DNA from: UBA6770 sp965660875
GTDB lineage: Bacteria; Bacteroidota; Bacteroidia; Flavobacteriales_G; Salibacteraceae
NCBI GenBank assembly: GCA_965660875.1
Contig: CBFIBQ010000002.1
Span: 124,001-188,000 of the forward strand
Direction of reading: 5' to 3'
Length of the DNA: 64,000 nucleotides
Under the pieces are notes generated by a model. The model did not search any database. It had not been told where the DNA came from and worked only from the letters and a program-made list of their open reading frames with translations. Of the stretch, positions 17,855 to 26,065 are shown piece by piece. Every line of letters starts with the position of its first letter. Positions within the stretch are counted from its first letter, which is position 1. A program made the position numbers and the translations under genes.

Positions 17855-18568
17855 ATGAAGCGAATGCTACTACTTTTAGGTGTACAACTATGTATTCTGT
17901 CTTATACAGAAGCACAAGTAAAACCCGAGGATGTTATTGATCCAGACTTTGGAATTCAGGGTTACGAAACAATGGTAATTGCATTGGTTGGGGATTCGAG
18001 TAGAGTTTGTGAAGGTAAGCCCTGTAATGGACATGTAGAAGATTTTTACACCAACGGTCAGCTATTACACAAAGGATATTACGTCGACGGAAAACTGCAG
18101 AGTTTTAAAAATTATTTCCCTAATGGTAACATGGAACGTAAATTTGGATTAGTGGATGAAGATCACGCCAAATTGCAGGTTTTTTATGAAAGTGGAGCCG
18201 AAAAATCAGAAGTGAAGTACACCTTCGGAAATGTAAAGGAATGGGTAGATTACTACGAAAATGGAAATGTGGAATACGAGGAAAAGTTCGACAACAAATT
18301 TGAATTTGTAAAATACAGAAACAGCTACTACGAAAATGGAAAGCCTCAAAATACCATGAAATTGGAAAGCCGAAAAGACCATACTTACGAAAAAAAGGAG
18401 TATTATGAAAACGGTCAAGTTGCCTCTGAGGGACTAGTACATTTTTTTAGCTTGATCGGCGATTATCGTAAGATGGATGATTGGAAACTGTACAATACCT
18501 CGGGCAAGCATATCAAAACCCAATCATACGTTAACGGTAAACTGAATGATACCAAAGTCATTGAGTAA
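17855..18568 (+). CDS. YwqK-like MORN-repeat protein
   Basis: A 237-aa secreted or periplasmic protein with a signal peptide (1-20, YTEAQ). At least six repeats of the form (Y/F)YxNGxxxxxxxY follow (FYTNGQLLHKGYY, YFPNGNMERKFG, YYENGNVEYEEKF, YYENGKPQ, YYENGQVASEG), the MORN/YwqK-type beta hairpin. Databases often name such proteins antitoxins after YwqK, but there is no toxin here, and the signal peptide argues against that role. It probably serves as a structural or lipid/protein-binding element for the TonB receptor unit. It overlaps the next gene by one base (TAATG). Confidence 0.75.
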   Translation: MKRMLLLLGVQLCILSYTEAQVKPEDVIDPDFGIQGYETMVIALVGDSSRVCEGKPCNGHVEDFYTNGQLLHKGYYVDGKLQSFKNYFPNGNMERKFGLVDEDHAKLQVFYESGAEKSEVKYTFGNVKEWVDYYENGNVEYEEKFDNKFEFVKYRNSYYENGKPQNTMKLESRKDHTYEKKEYYENGQVASEGLVHFFSLIGDYRKMDDWKLYNTSGKHIKTQSYVNGKLNDTKVIE

Positions 18569-19407
18569 TGCCAAGCTTTGCCGTATCATCGGAGAGCATT
18601 ATTTCCGATATTAATTGGATAGCCAATACCCCCTCCTTATTAATTGTTAGCCACTTAAATGAGGTTGACATTCAACCGTTAACTGAAAATCAAATTCAAA
18701 GAATTTTTCAGCTTGGCCCATTTGAGTTTAAATCAAAAAAGCTGGGGTATTACTTTGAGGAACTGTTGAAAATCTGGATACAGGTTAATGAGCAGTACAC
18801 CTTAAAGGTAGCTAATCTTCAGGTACAAAAGGACAGGCAAACTCAAGGTGAGTATGATTTTATTTTGGAGAATGTAGAGCGAGAAGTATTTGAACATTGG
18901 GAGGTAAGTTGCAAGTTTTACCTATGCCACAAACCAGAAAAAGGACTTAAGGGGTGCTCGGGAACACAGCTACAGGATGTATTTCAACAAAAAGTAGATA
19001 AACTTAAAAACCAACAGTTGAAATTATCTGAAACTGCAAACGGCAAAGCTACATTGACCCAAATTGGTGTAAAAAGCCCAGAGTCCCATGGTATGTTGAA
19101 AGGTATGCTCTTCTTTAATCGGCAAATCGGTGGATTTCAAAATGAATGGTTCAATCCATTTGCCCGTAAAGGCATTTGGATGTATTTCTCCGAGTGGGAT
19201 AAGCACCAAGCTGGCGATTATGTGATACTTAAAAAGCCTTTTTTATTCTCCTTGAACAGTTATTCGACAGAAGAGGTTTATGGTTCGAATCAAATTGCTC
19301 TTGAGTTTAAAAACAAACAACCCTTCATGTTAGCTGAGGTTGATAGTAGAAAAGATCAGCTGGTTGAAAATAAACGGATTTGGATGATTCCGGATGGGTG
19401 GTTTTAG
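18568..19407 (+). CDS. DUF1853 family protein (PD-(D/E)XK-like)
   Basis: A 279-aa cytoplasmic protein. Residues 60-120 contain GYYFEELLKIW, then QTQGEYDFILEN and HWEVSCKFYL, the DUF1853 signature: an Asp (GEYDF) followed by E-x-x-x-K (EVSCK). This resembles the catalytic core of the PD-(D/E)XK nuclease fold, so nuclease activity is possible but unproven. Its start overlaps the YwqK-like gene's stop (TAATG), so it is translationally coupled to the TonB receptor operon, an odd partner for a cytoplasmic nuclease-like protein. The stop overlaps the convergent lipoprotein gene by 4 bp. Confidence 0.7.
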   Translation: MPSFAVSSESIISDINWIANTPSLLIVSHLNEVDIQPLTENQIQRIFQLGPFEFKSKKLGYYFEELLKIWIQVNEQYTLKVANLQVQKDRQTQGEYDFILENVEREVFEHWEVSCKFYLCHKPEKGLKGCSGTQLQDVFQQKVDKLKNQQLKLSETANGKATLTQIGVKSPESHGMLKGMLFFNRQIGGFQNEWFNPFARKGIWMYFSEWDKHQAGDYVILKKPFLFSLNSYSTEEVYGSNQIALEFKNKQPFMLAEVDSRKDQLVENKRIWMIPDGWF

Positions 19408-20018
19408 AAATTGGTACTTATTAATTCATATGCTTCAATTTGGCTAATTGGTGGCATATGAGGGTCTGTAATATATTTGGCTGATACTACACCGAAATCT
19501 TTTGACAATACAATTTCACCGTAATGTGCAGGGTCTGAACCGTCTGAAAAACCAATGTGATAAACATCAATTGATTTATTATTATAATTCTTACTTTCAG
19601 TATAAACTCGTGAAGAAGGAGGGAATGCATTAGTTCTATCTTTAAAACCTTGAACATAAATACCATCCATTTCCGAATGCTTTGAGATAATGCTATCCGT
19701 GGGAGAAACTCCGAACATGCTACTGTTTCTGTAAAACAGCCTAATGTTTATTAATGGGAAATTATTATTAACTGCGAACAAGTTTCCTGAGGTGAGAAGC
19801 TCAGAAACTTTGACCTTAAATGATTCTACACGTGTAGTATCAGATTTGCCTTCAAAGTAAGAATTTGTAATCGTGTATTTTTTATAAGTAAATTCATTGC
19901 CATTTTTAAGAAAAGAAAAGTAAGGTTCCCCCCCTTCCTGCTGTAATTCTTCCTTTTTACAGCTATTAACCATAAAAAGGATTAAGGAAAAAATAAAAAG
20001 TTTAAAAGCTGTTCTCAT
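19404..20018 (-). CDS. hypothetical lipoprotein
   Basis: A 204-aa lipoprotein I do not recognise. The signal peptide ends in a lipobox (MVNSC, Cys20) followed by KKEE, typical for Bacteroidota. The mature part is beta-rich (FSFLKNGNEFTYKKYTITNS, IRLFYRNSSMFGVS, YHIGFSDGSDPAHYGEIVLS). Such proteins often carry a calycin- or DUF-type single domain on the outer membrane. It follows the cca gene by 23 bp on the same strand and may be read through from the dapD-cca operon. Its last bases overlap the convergent DUF1853 gene's stop. Confidence 0.7.
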   Translation of the reverse strand: MRTAFKLFIFSLILFMVNSCKKEELQQEGGEPYFSFLKNGNEFTYKKYTITNSYFEGKSDTTRVESFKVKVSELLTSGNLFAVNNNFPLINIRLFYRNSSMFGVSPTDSIISKHSEMDGIYVQGFKDRTNAFPPSSRVYTESKNYNNKSIDVYHIGFSDGSDPAHYGEIVLSKDFGVVSAKYITDPHMPPISQIEAYELISTNF

Positions 20019-20041
20019 GCGGTCAATTTCGATGTATAGAG

Positions 20042-21457
20042 CTAATCTACGATTTTTAAACCCAATTCCTTTCCTTTATTCAGCATGTACTCTCTTGCGG
20101 CTTGTTGTTCATTGGGTATCTCTCCTTCAAGAATCGCTTCCTTAATAGCAGATTTAATAAGGCCAATCTCTTTGCACGGCTTTAGATTAAAGGTGGACAT
20201 GATTTCTTCTCCCGTCACTGGCGGTTGAAAATTTCTTACTTGATCCTTTTCCTCAATTTGTTTGAGCTTGGCGCGAACTTCTTTAAAATTGTTCTTGTAC
20301 CTGCGAACCCGCTCTTTGTTTTTCGAGGTAATGTCGGCTTCTACCAACAACATAAGGTCGTCTATATTGTCACCGGCATCATGCAATAATCTGCGCACCG
20401 CACTATCCGAAACATCGGTTTTAGTAAGTGCAGCTGGTCTAGAGCTTAGGTAAACCAATTCCTTCACGTATTTCATGGTTTCCTTCATGGGTAGCTTTAG
20501 CCGTTTAAATATTCGAGGAACCATTTTAGCCCCCTTCATTTCATGTCCGTGAAAAGTCCAGCCAATCTCTTGGTCGAAACGTTTGGTGGGAGGCTTGCCT
20601 ATGTCGTGAAGCAAAGCGGCCCAGCGCAACCATAAATTATTGCTGGTTTCTGCCGTATTATCCACCACCTCAATGGTGTGGTAAAAATTGTCTTTGTGGG
20701 TTTGACCATCTATCTCGTCTACACCTTTTAGTGCGTGTACTTCAGGTAAAATGAGTTTCATAATCCCAGATAGATAAAGCAACTCCAATCCAACAGACGG
20801 TTGTGGAGATTCCATGATTTTATTGAGCTCAATACTTATCCGCTCGGCAGATACGATTTCTAATCGGTCCTTATTGCGTTTTATGGACTCAAACGAATCG
20901 TCATCTACCTTGAAATGCAATTGACTCGCAAACCGCACAGCACGCATCATCCTAAGCGGGTCGTCAGAATAAGTTTGATCGGGGGGGAGTGGTGTAATAA
21001 TTAATCCCTGCTCCAAATGCTTTTGACCATCAAATGGGTCAATCAATTCGCCAAAATCAGTTGGATTTAGACTAATGCTCATAGCATTTATTGTAAAGTC
21101 CCTGCGTTCTTGGTCTTCTTTAATAGTTCCATCCTCTACAATGGGCTTGCGGCTTTCTCTGCGGTAGGATTCTTTTCTTGCGCCCACAAACTCCAACTCC
21201 AAGTCCTCCAGCTTGATCATTGCCGTCCCAAAGTTTTTAAACACCGAAAGGCCTTTTACATTGGGAAGTTCTGCGGCTACCAATTTGGCGAATTCAATAC
21301 CGTTTCCTTCAACTACAATATCGATATCTTTATTTGGGCGCTGGAGCAATAGGTCGCGAACAAATCCGCCTACCACAAAGGTTGGAATACCATTAAGTTC
21401 AGCCACCTTTGCCAGTGCTTTAAAAACGGAATGTTGTAATTTATGCGTTAAATTCAT
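20042..21457 (-). CDS. cca: CCA-adding tRNA nucleotidyltransferase with HD domain
   Basis: It adds or repairs the 3' CCA end of tRNAs (471 aa). The class II nucleotidyltransferase core has GG (30-31) with VRD and the metal-binding DID (44-46), followed by the RRDFTINAM motif (residues about 114-122) and the DPLRMMRAVRFASQL tract. A C-terminal HD domain (LLHDIGK, His284-Asp285) may give phosphohydrolase activity. The start ATG shares a base with the stop of tsaC (TAATG), so the two are translationally coupled in the operon dapD - glycosyltransferase - tsaC - cca. Confidence 0.95.
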   Translation of the reverse strand: MNLTHKLQHSVFKALAKVAELNGIPTFVVGGFVRDLLLQRPNKDIDIVVEGNGIEFAKLVAAELPNVKGLSVFKNFGTAMIKLEDLELEFVGARKESYRRESRKPIVEDGTIKEDQERRDFTINAMSISLNPTDFGELIDPFDGQKHLEQGLIITPLPPDQTYSDDPLRMMRAVRFASQLHFKVDDDSFESIKRNKDRLEIVSAERISIELNKIMESPQPSVGLELLYLSGIMKLILPEVHALKGVDEIDGQTHKDNFYHTIEVVDNTAETSNNLWLRWAALLHDIGKPPTKRFDQEIGWTFHGHEMKGAKMVPRIFKRLKLPMKETMKYVKELVYLSSRPAALTKTDVSDSAVRRLLHDAGDNIDDLMLLVEADITSKNKERVRRYKNNFKEVRAKLKQIEEKDQVRNFQPPVTGEEIMSTFNLKPCKEIGLIKSAIKEAILEGEIPNEQQAAREYMLNKGKELGLKIVD

Positions 21458-22023
21458 TAAGGTCTAATAATTTGTACTTGACTTCCCAATTCGATTTTTA
21501 TTATTGAAGAAGGCTTTTTTGTCCCTTTTGGAAAAGCATTTTGGTCGATTATAACATCTACTTTCGATTTAATGTTATCAGTCAACTCTGAGAAATCCGA
21601 AGTTGGTGGAATACCCGAAATATTGGCTGCAGTGCTTACAATTGGTTTTCCGAACTGATATATCAGCTTATGTAAAGGACCTTCTTTTATCATTCTAAAT
21701 GCGACAGATCCGTCTTGTGCAGTTATACCTTTAGACACTCCTCGAGCATTCGGTAACACCAGCGTAAGCGAAGATGTTGCTTGATCTATTAAATCCCAAG
21801 CAATTTCTGGTATTTCGGGAATAAATCGATTCAGCATGGCATCATCACTCACCAGACAAACAACGCCCTCCATAGGCTTCTGATTTTTTATTTCTAGAAT
21901 TTTTTGGCAGGCCAATTCATTTGTGCAGTCGCAACCAATTCCCCAAACAGTATCGGTAGGGTAGAGCATAGTTTTCCCTGCTCTTAATTCGCCAATAATT
22001 TCCCTTGTGTCACTCAGTATCAT
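21457..22023 (-). CDS. tsaC: L-threonylcarbamoyladenylate synthase (Sua5/YrdC/YciO family)
   Basis: It makes threonylcarbamoyl-AMP from threonine, bicarbonate and ATP for the t6A37 modification of ANN-decoding tRNAs (188 aa). The YrdC fold is shown by LYPTDTVWGIGCDC near residue 20, the KNQKPMEGVVCLVS loop with its Lys, and SLTLVLPNARGV ... VAFRMIKEG ... PIVSTAANISG. It lacks the C-terminal Sua5 extension, so it is the short TsaC type. YciO-type paralogues look similar, and I cannot exclude that. It overlaps the upstream glycosyltransferase by 4 bp and the downstream cca by 1 bp, grouping two tRNA-processing genes. Confidence 0.9.
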   Translation of the reverse strand: MILSDTREIIGELRAGKTMLYPTDTVWGIGCDCTNELACQKILEIKNQKPMEGVVCLVSDDAMLNRFIPEIPEIAWDLIDQATSSLTLVLPNARGVSKGITAQDGSVAFRMIKEGPLHKLIYQFGKPIVSTAANISGIPPTSDFSELTDNIKSKVDVIIDQNAFPKGTKKPSSIIKIELGSQVQIIRP

Positions 22024-22997
22024 ACTGCTGCTTTTTGCACATCAATATTCAGAGCGCACTTGAAATGACCTTTAGGACAAGACTGCTTGCCATGCAAACC
22101 ACAAGGCCTACAGTTCAAGGGTTCATTTACTTCGAATGTTTTTCCTTGAGTTTGGAATGGACCAAACCCAAACGAAGGGAGCGTACTGCAAAAAAACGCC
22201 GTAACCGGCGCATTTACTGCTCCAGCCATATGCAATGGAGCACTGTCATTTACATAATTCATTTCAGCATCCTTCATCAGGGCCGCAGATTCTAAGAAAT
22301 TCAATGCTCCGCACAGGTTATGTAAACGTGCATCAAGCACCTCCTTAATAATATCCTGAGCATATTGTTTATCGTTTAGTCCACCAATGAGGTAAATGTT
22401 CAAATCGCTTCGAAGGCTCTTAATGAGCTCGACCCATTTTGCAATGGGTAATTGTTTGGTAAACCAGACCGATGCAGGGGCAATAACGACGTAGGGTAGG
22501 CTTTTATATTTACTTACTGAGTTATAATTTTCTGAGCTAGGATAAAGCTTAGGTAGTAATGCAGTGTTAGCGACTTTGGGCAGAATTACCTCTTGATTTC
22601 TTTCTATTTCGTGCTTACCATTTCCAATTTCGTGATTCACCTTATTGTGGTAGCAGAATGAAAATGGATTTTTATCAAAACCAGCTTTATATTTAGCACC
22701 AGAAAGGAAAGTTACCACTCCAGAGGCGGCAAAACGCTGGAGGTTAAAAACCGAGTCGTAACCCTCTTTACGAATCTGTCCAATTAGCTTTATTAGGTTT
22801 TTATATTTCCCACCTTTTTTGTTCCAAACTAACACGCGATGGAGAAAGGGATGATTGATAACTAAACCTTCATTTCCTTTACGAACTAAAAAGTCAATTC
22901 GAGCATTTGGGTAATGTTGGTGCAACGTTTCTAGCACGCCGGTTGCTAAAATCACGTCGCCAATAAAAGCAGTCTGTATGACTAAAATCTTCTTCAA
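22020..22997 (-). CDS. family 9 glycosyltransferase (heptosyltransferase-like)
   Basis: A 325-aa GT-B fold enzyme of family GT9, as in LPS heptosyltransferases WaaC/WaaF, acting at the cytoplasmic face of the inner membrane. The N-terminus KKILVIQTAFIGDVILATGV carries the acceptor-side Asp. The C-terminal nucleotide-sugar half shows VIAPASVWFTKQLP, LIGGLNDKQ and the conserved NDSAPLHMAGAVNAPVTAFF. A Cys-rich end (NCRPCGLHGKQSCPKGHFKC) with four Cys residues is typical of a subset of this family. The sugar donor and acceptor cannot be read; heptose or a related sugar is likely. It starts 6 bp after dapD and overlaps tsaC by 4 bp. Confidence 0.88.
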   Translation of the reverse strand: MKKILVIQTAFIGDVILATGVLETLHQHYPNARIDFLVRKGNEGLVINHPFLHRVLVWNKKGGKYKNLIKLIGQIRKEGYDSVFNLQRFAASGVVTFLSGAKYKAGFDKNPFSFCYHNKVNHEIGNGKHEIERNQEVILPKVANTALLPKLYPSSENYNSVSKYKSLPYVVIAPASVWFTKQLPIAKWVELIKSLRSDLNIYLIGGLNDKQYAQDIIKEVLDARLHNLCGALNFLESAALMKDAEMNYVNDSAPLHMAGAVNAPVTAFFCSTLPSFGFGPFQTQGKTFEVNEPLNCRPCGLHGKQSCPKGHFKCALNIDVQKAAV

Positions 22998-23003
22998 GTT
23001 AAT

Positions 23004-23813
23004 TTAAACAGCTACGTCGTATTCCCTTAACGCATTATTCAGCGAAGTTTTTTTATCGGTGCTTGCTTTTCTTTTTCCAATAATTAATGCACATGGAACT
23101 TGGTATTCACCTGCCGCAAATTTCTTGGGCATAGTTCCAGGTATAACAACCGATCCAGAAGGAACACGACCTTTGTATTCAATGGGTTGTTTTTCACTAA
23201 CATCAATAATTTTGGTACTTGCGGTAAGGACTACATTGGCACCTAAAACAGCTTCAGATTCTACGCGAACGCCTTCTACAACAATGCACCTTGAACCTAT
23301 AAATGCGTTATCTTCGATAATTACCGGAGCTGCTTGCAAGGGTTCCAATACTCCGCCAATTCCTACACCTCCACTTAGGTGTACGTTTTTTCCAATTTGA
23401 GCACATGAACCAACGGTTGCCCAAGTGTCCACCATAGTTCCCGAGTCAACATAAGCGCCGATGTTTACATACGAAGGCATCATGATTACATCTTTTGCAA
23501 CATGAGAACCGTATCGTGCAATGGCGTGAGGAACAACTCGAACACCTTTTTCTTTGTAGTTAGTTTTTAATCCAATTTTATCGTGAAACTCAAAAGGTCC
23601 AACCTCTATGGTTTCCATTTTTTGAATCGGAAAATACATAACAACAGCTTTTTTAACCCACTCGTTGACTTGCCATTCCCCACTTGTAAGCGGCTCGGCT
23701 ACTCTAAGTTTGCCGTTGTCAATCTCAGCAACTACATCACGCACTGCCTTTTGATAGTTATCTTCTTTTAATAAAGCTCTATTTTCCCAAGCTTCTTCTA
23801 TAAGCGTTCGCAT
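23004..23813 (-). CDS. dapD: 2,3,4,5-tetrahydropyridine-2,6-dicarboxylate N-succinyltransferase
   Basis: DapD converts tetrahydrodipicolinate and succinyl-CoA to N-succinyl-2-amino-6-ketopimelate in the lysine/diaminopimelate pathway, which feeds peptidoglycan. The 269-aa form starts at MRTLIEEAWENRALLKEDNY. A longer frame begins 51 bp upstream, but a -7 box lies inside that extension and the family length is about 270, so 23813 is preferred. The left-handed beta-helix is seen as hexapeptide repeats (AYVDSGTMVDTWATVGSCA, IGKNVHLSGGVGIGG, IIEDNAFIGSRCIVVEG). It leads the leftward operon with the glycosyltransferase, tsaC and cca. Confidence 0.93.
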   Translation of the reverse strand: MRTLIEEAWENRALLKEDNYQKAVRDVVAEIDNGKLRVAEPLTSGEWQVNEWVKKAVVMYFPIQKMETIEVGPFEFHDKIGLKTNYKEKGVRVVPHAIARYGSHVAKDVIMMPSYVNIGAYVDSGTMVDTWATVGSCAQIGKNVHLSGGVGIGGVLEPLQAAPVIIEDNAFIGSRCIVVEGVRVESEAVLGANVVLTASTKIIDVSEKQPIEYKGRVPSGSVVIPGTMPKKFAAGEYQVPCALIIGKRKASTDKKTSLNNALREYDVAV

Positions 23814-23827
23814 CTTTTTCTTTTTTG

Positions 23828-23835
23828 CAAAAGTA
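23828..23835 (-). promoter_or_regulatory. -7 box for the dapD operon
   Basis: TACTTTTG on the minus strand matches TAnnTTTG and ends 14 bp upstream of the chosen ATG. It lies within the longer alternative frame, which decides the dapD start. Confidence 0.45.
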
Positions 23836-23959
23836 GATTTATTGTCGGTTCTAGAATAGAACACGAGCGTTATGCTGACAAATTTTAAGACCCAATTGAT
23901 TTCTATGATTCCGCTTTATTTTTACATCCATTCACTTCAAAACCATTTCATTTGCACTT

Positions 23960-24604
23960 ATGGGAAGCATAAAATGGAAAATTGCACAAACCTTGGAATT
24001 GCAGTGGTGGAAAAATTACTTGGCAAAAAAAAATCCAAGCGCCTATAATTCTTGGAAGAGCAACTACTGGCTCAACTTTATAAAAAATGCGGAACCTTAT
24101 TTTGAGTTAGAATCCATGCAACATTCATTAGACGCCGGCTGTGGTCCTGCTGGAATAAATATGATTTTGCCAAATGAGGTGGTCGCAATAGATCCCTTGA
24201 TGGATAATTACCGGGAGTTACAACATTTTGTAGAAAACAAGAACCCAAGGGCTGTATATTTTCAAGATTCGATAGAAACATTTTCGCCCACAAAAAAGTT
24301 TGACCTCGTTTGCTGCTTGAATGTTATAAATCACGTAAAAGATATTAAAACCTCCATGCACCATATATTCGAATGGACCAAACCAGGCGGGTGGCTTTTA
24401 CTTAGTATTGATGCGCACAATTATGCCGTTTTGAAGTACTTGTTCCGAATCATTCCAGGAGATGTATTACACCCCTATCAAATGGATTTGAATGAGTATA
24501 AACAGCTGGTAGAAGATGTTGGCTACAAGTTAAAGGGACAAGAGCTTATTAAGGTAGAGCGGATATTTAATTATTACTTGTTGATTGCACAAAAGCCTCT
24601 TTAG
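23960..24604 (+). CDS. class I SAM-dependent methyltransferase
   Basis: A 214-aa Rossmann-fold methyltransferase. Motif I (SLDAGCGPAGINMIL, about residues 54-68) binds S-adenosylmethionine, VVAIDPLMD is motif II, and FDLVCCLNVINHVKDI is the post-II/motif IV strand of UbiE/Methyltransf_11-type enzymes. KPGGWLLLSIDAHNY is motif VI. The substrate is not evident; it could be a quinone, lipid or small metabolite. It stands alone, divergent from dapD and 50 bp ahead of the DUF2279 gene on the same strand. Confidence 0.85.
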   Translation: MGSIKWKIAQTLELQWWKNYLAKKNPSAYNSWKSNYWLNFIKNAEPYFELESMQHSLDAGCGPAGINMILPNEVVAIDPLMDNYRELQHFVENKNPRAVYFQDSIETFSPTKKFDLVCCLNVINHVKDIKTSMHHIFEWTKPGGWLLLSIDAHNYAVLKYLFRIIPGDVLHPYQMDLNEYKQLVEDVGYKLKGQELIKVERIFNYYLLIAQKPL

Positions 24605-24654
24605 TAACTATTCGCGAACTCTATGGGCCTTATGTATAATTATATTTTCGTGAA

Positions 24655-25572
24655 ATGAAACGGTTTCTGCTGTTCGTCCTTATCATCTCTATAAAACTGA
24701 CAGTTTTGGGTCAGTCCGACTCGGTGAGCTCCATTTATCCAAGTGATTTAAAAAAGAAACGACTTTTTGGTGTTGTGGCTGGTGCAGTGTCAGTTTCTGC
24801 CACGAGTGTAATAATGCTCAACGAGTTGTGGTATAAAAACTATCCTAGAACCAGTTTTCAAACCTTTAATGATTGGGGGGAATGGCAAGGCGTAGATAAA
24901 GTAGGTCATGGGTTTAGCTCTTATTATGCAGGAGTTGTTGGTTACAATGCGCTGCGTTGGTCTGGAGTTAAAAAAAATGTTGCATTGGCCTCTGGAGCTA
25001 CCTGGGGTTTGGTATACCTAACGGCTATGGAAGTCTTAGACGGGCATAGCGCACAATGGGGGTTTTCTTGGGGAGATATGACAGCAAATACAATTGGAAC
25101 AGTATGGTATGCGAGTCAAGAATTTTTTTGGTCCGAACAGAGAATTGTACCCAAGTTTTCGTTCCGTAAAACAGAATTTCCTGCAATTAGAAGCGAAATA
25201 ATGGGAGAAAACTGGCAACAGCAATTGGTGAAAGACTATAACGGCCAAACCTACTGGATGTCTGCCAACATTCACAGTTTTTTGGGAAACCCTAAAAAAT
25301 TTCCAAAATGGCTCAGTGTATCGGCAGGGTATGGCGCTCATGGTATGATTGGAGGACATAGTAATCCTCTTGTCGATAAGGAAGGTAATGATTATCCAGT
25401 GCTGGACAGGTATTCTCAATTTTATTTATCAATTGATGTTGACTTGCACAAAATTGAAACTCAATCAAAGTTTTTTAATGCCGTATTGAAAAGTCTTAGT
25501 CTTATTAAATTTCCATTGCCTGCAGTAGAGTTCAATAAAAATGGAGTAGTGTTTCACCCAATTTACTTTTAA
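24655..25572 (+). CDS. DUF2279 (YfiM-like) secreted protein
   Basis: A 305-aa exported protein with a signal peptide (1-19, LTVLGQ). Residues 75-160 hold the DUF2279/YfiM signature: DKVGHGFSSYYAGVVGYNAL, then LTAMEVLDGHSAQWGFSWGD with a conserved E-x-x-D pattern and His residues, and ANTIG. The conserved Asp/His/Glu set looks like an active or metal site, and the segments are amphipathic, consistent with an outer-membrane location. Function is unknown. Residues 190-305 are beta-rich and end in IYF, suggesting a barrel-like tail. It may be co-transcribed with the upstream methyltransferase. Confidence 0.7.
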   Translation: MKRFLLFVLIISIKLTVLGQSDSVSSIYPSDLKKKRLFGVVAGAVSVSATSVIMLNELWYKNYPRTSFQTFNDWGEWQGVDKVGHGFSSYYAGVVGYNALRWSGVKKNVALASGATWGLVYLTAMEVLDGHSAQWGFSWGDMTANTIGTVWYASQEFFWSEQRIVPKFSFRKTEFPAIRSEIMGENWQQQLVKDYNGQTYWMSANIHSFLGNPKKFPKWLSVSAGYGAHGMIGGHSNPLVDKEGNDYPVLDRYSQFYLSIDVDLHKIETQSKFFNAVLKSLSLIKFPLPAVEFNKNGVVFHPIYF

Positions 25573-25626
25573 TGAAATATTACGTTCTTCCTCTGTTAAT
25601 CTTAACCGCTCAATTTATTTACTAAT

Positions 25627-25634
25627 TATCTTTG
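25627..25634 (+). promoter_or_regulatory. -7 box for the ruvX operon
   Basis: TATCTTTG matches TAnnTTTG and ends 11 bp before the ruvX ATG. No -33 TTG is visible. Confidence 0.4.
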
Positions 25635-25645
25635 TAGACTAAGAC

Positions 25646-26065
25646 ATGGCAAGATTAATGGCAATAGATTATGGTACCAAGCGAGTTGGAATTGCGGTGA
25701 CCGACACCTTACAAATTATTGCGACCGGCTTAACGACCATAAAGCCAGAAGAATTAATCCGCTTTATTGAAGAATACGCGCACAAGGAACCCTTGGAGGC
25801 ACTCATTATCGGAGAGTCGAAAAATTGGAGTAATCAGGATAATGAAATTGAAAAGCATATTCAATCCTTTATGAGTAAGTTGGGGAAGGTGTTGCCAGAT
25901 TTGTCAATCAAAAGGGTAGATGAGCGCTTTACTAGTAGTCTGGCTCTAGATAGCCTTATTCAAGGCGGTGTAAAGAAAAAAGAAAGAAGGAAAAAAGAAT
26001 TGCTTGATGAGGTAAGCGCTACCATCATTTTGCAGACCTATTTATCAAAAGAACAGAAGTTATGA
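25646..26065 (+). CDS. ruvX: Holliday junction resolvase-like RuvX/YqgF
   Basis: A 139-aa RNase H-fold protein of the YqgF family, which matures the 5' end of 16S pre-rRNA and resolves branched DNA. The metal-binding first Asp is in MAIDYGTKRVGIAVTD (residues 5-20), the Glu is in LIIGESKNW, and the last Asp is in KRVDERFTSSLA, with DEVSATIILQTYL closing the fold. The gene leads a tight operon: it overlaps def by 4 bp (ATGA), and def overlaps the TPR lipoprotein in the same way. Confidence 0.93.
   Translation: MARLMAIDYGTKRVGIAVTDTLQIIATGLTTIKPEELIRFIEEYAHKEPLEALIIGESKNWSNQDNEIEKHIQSFMSKLGKVLPDLSIKRVDERFTSSLALDSLIQGGVKKKERRKKELLDEVSATIILQTYLSKEQKL

Noticed and set aside
17855..18568. Toxin-antitoxin system (YwqK-type antitoxin)
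   Set aside because: The MORN-like repeats attract this label, but the protein has a signal peptide and no toxin gene is adjacent.
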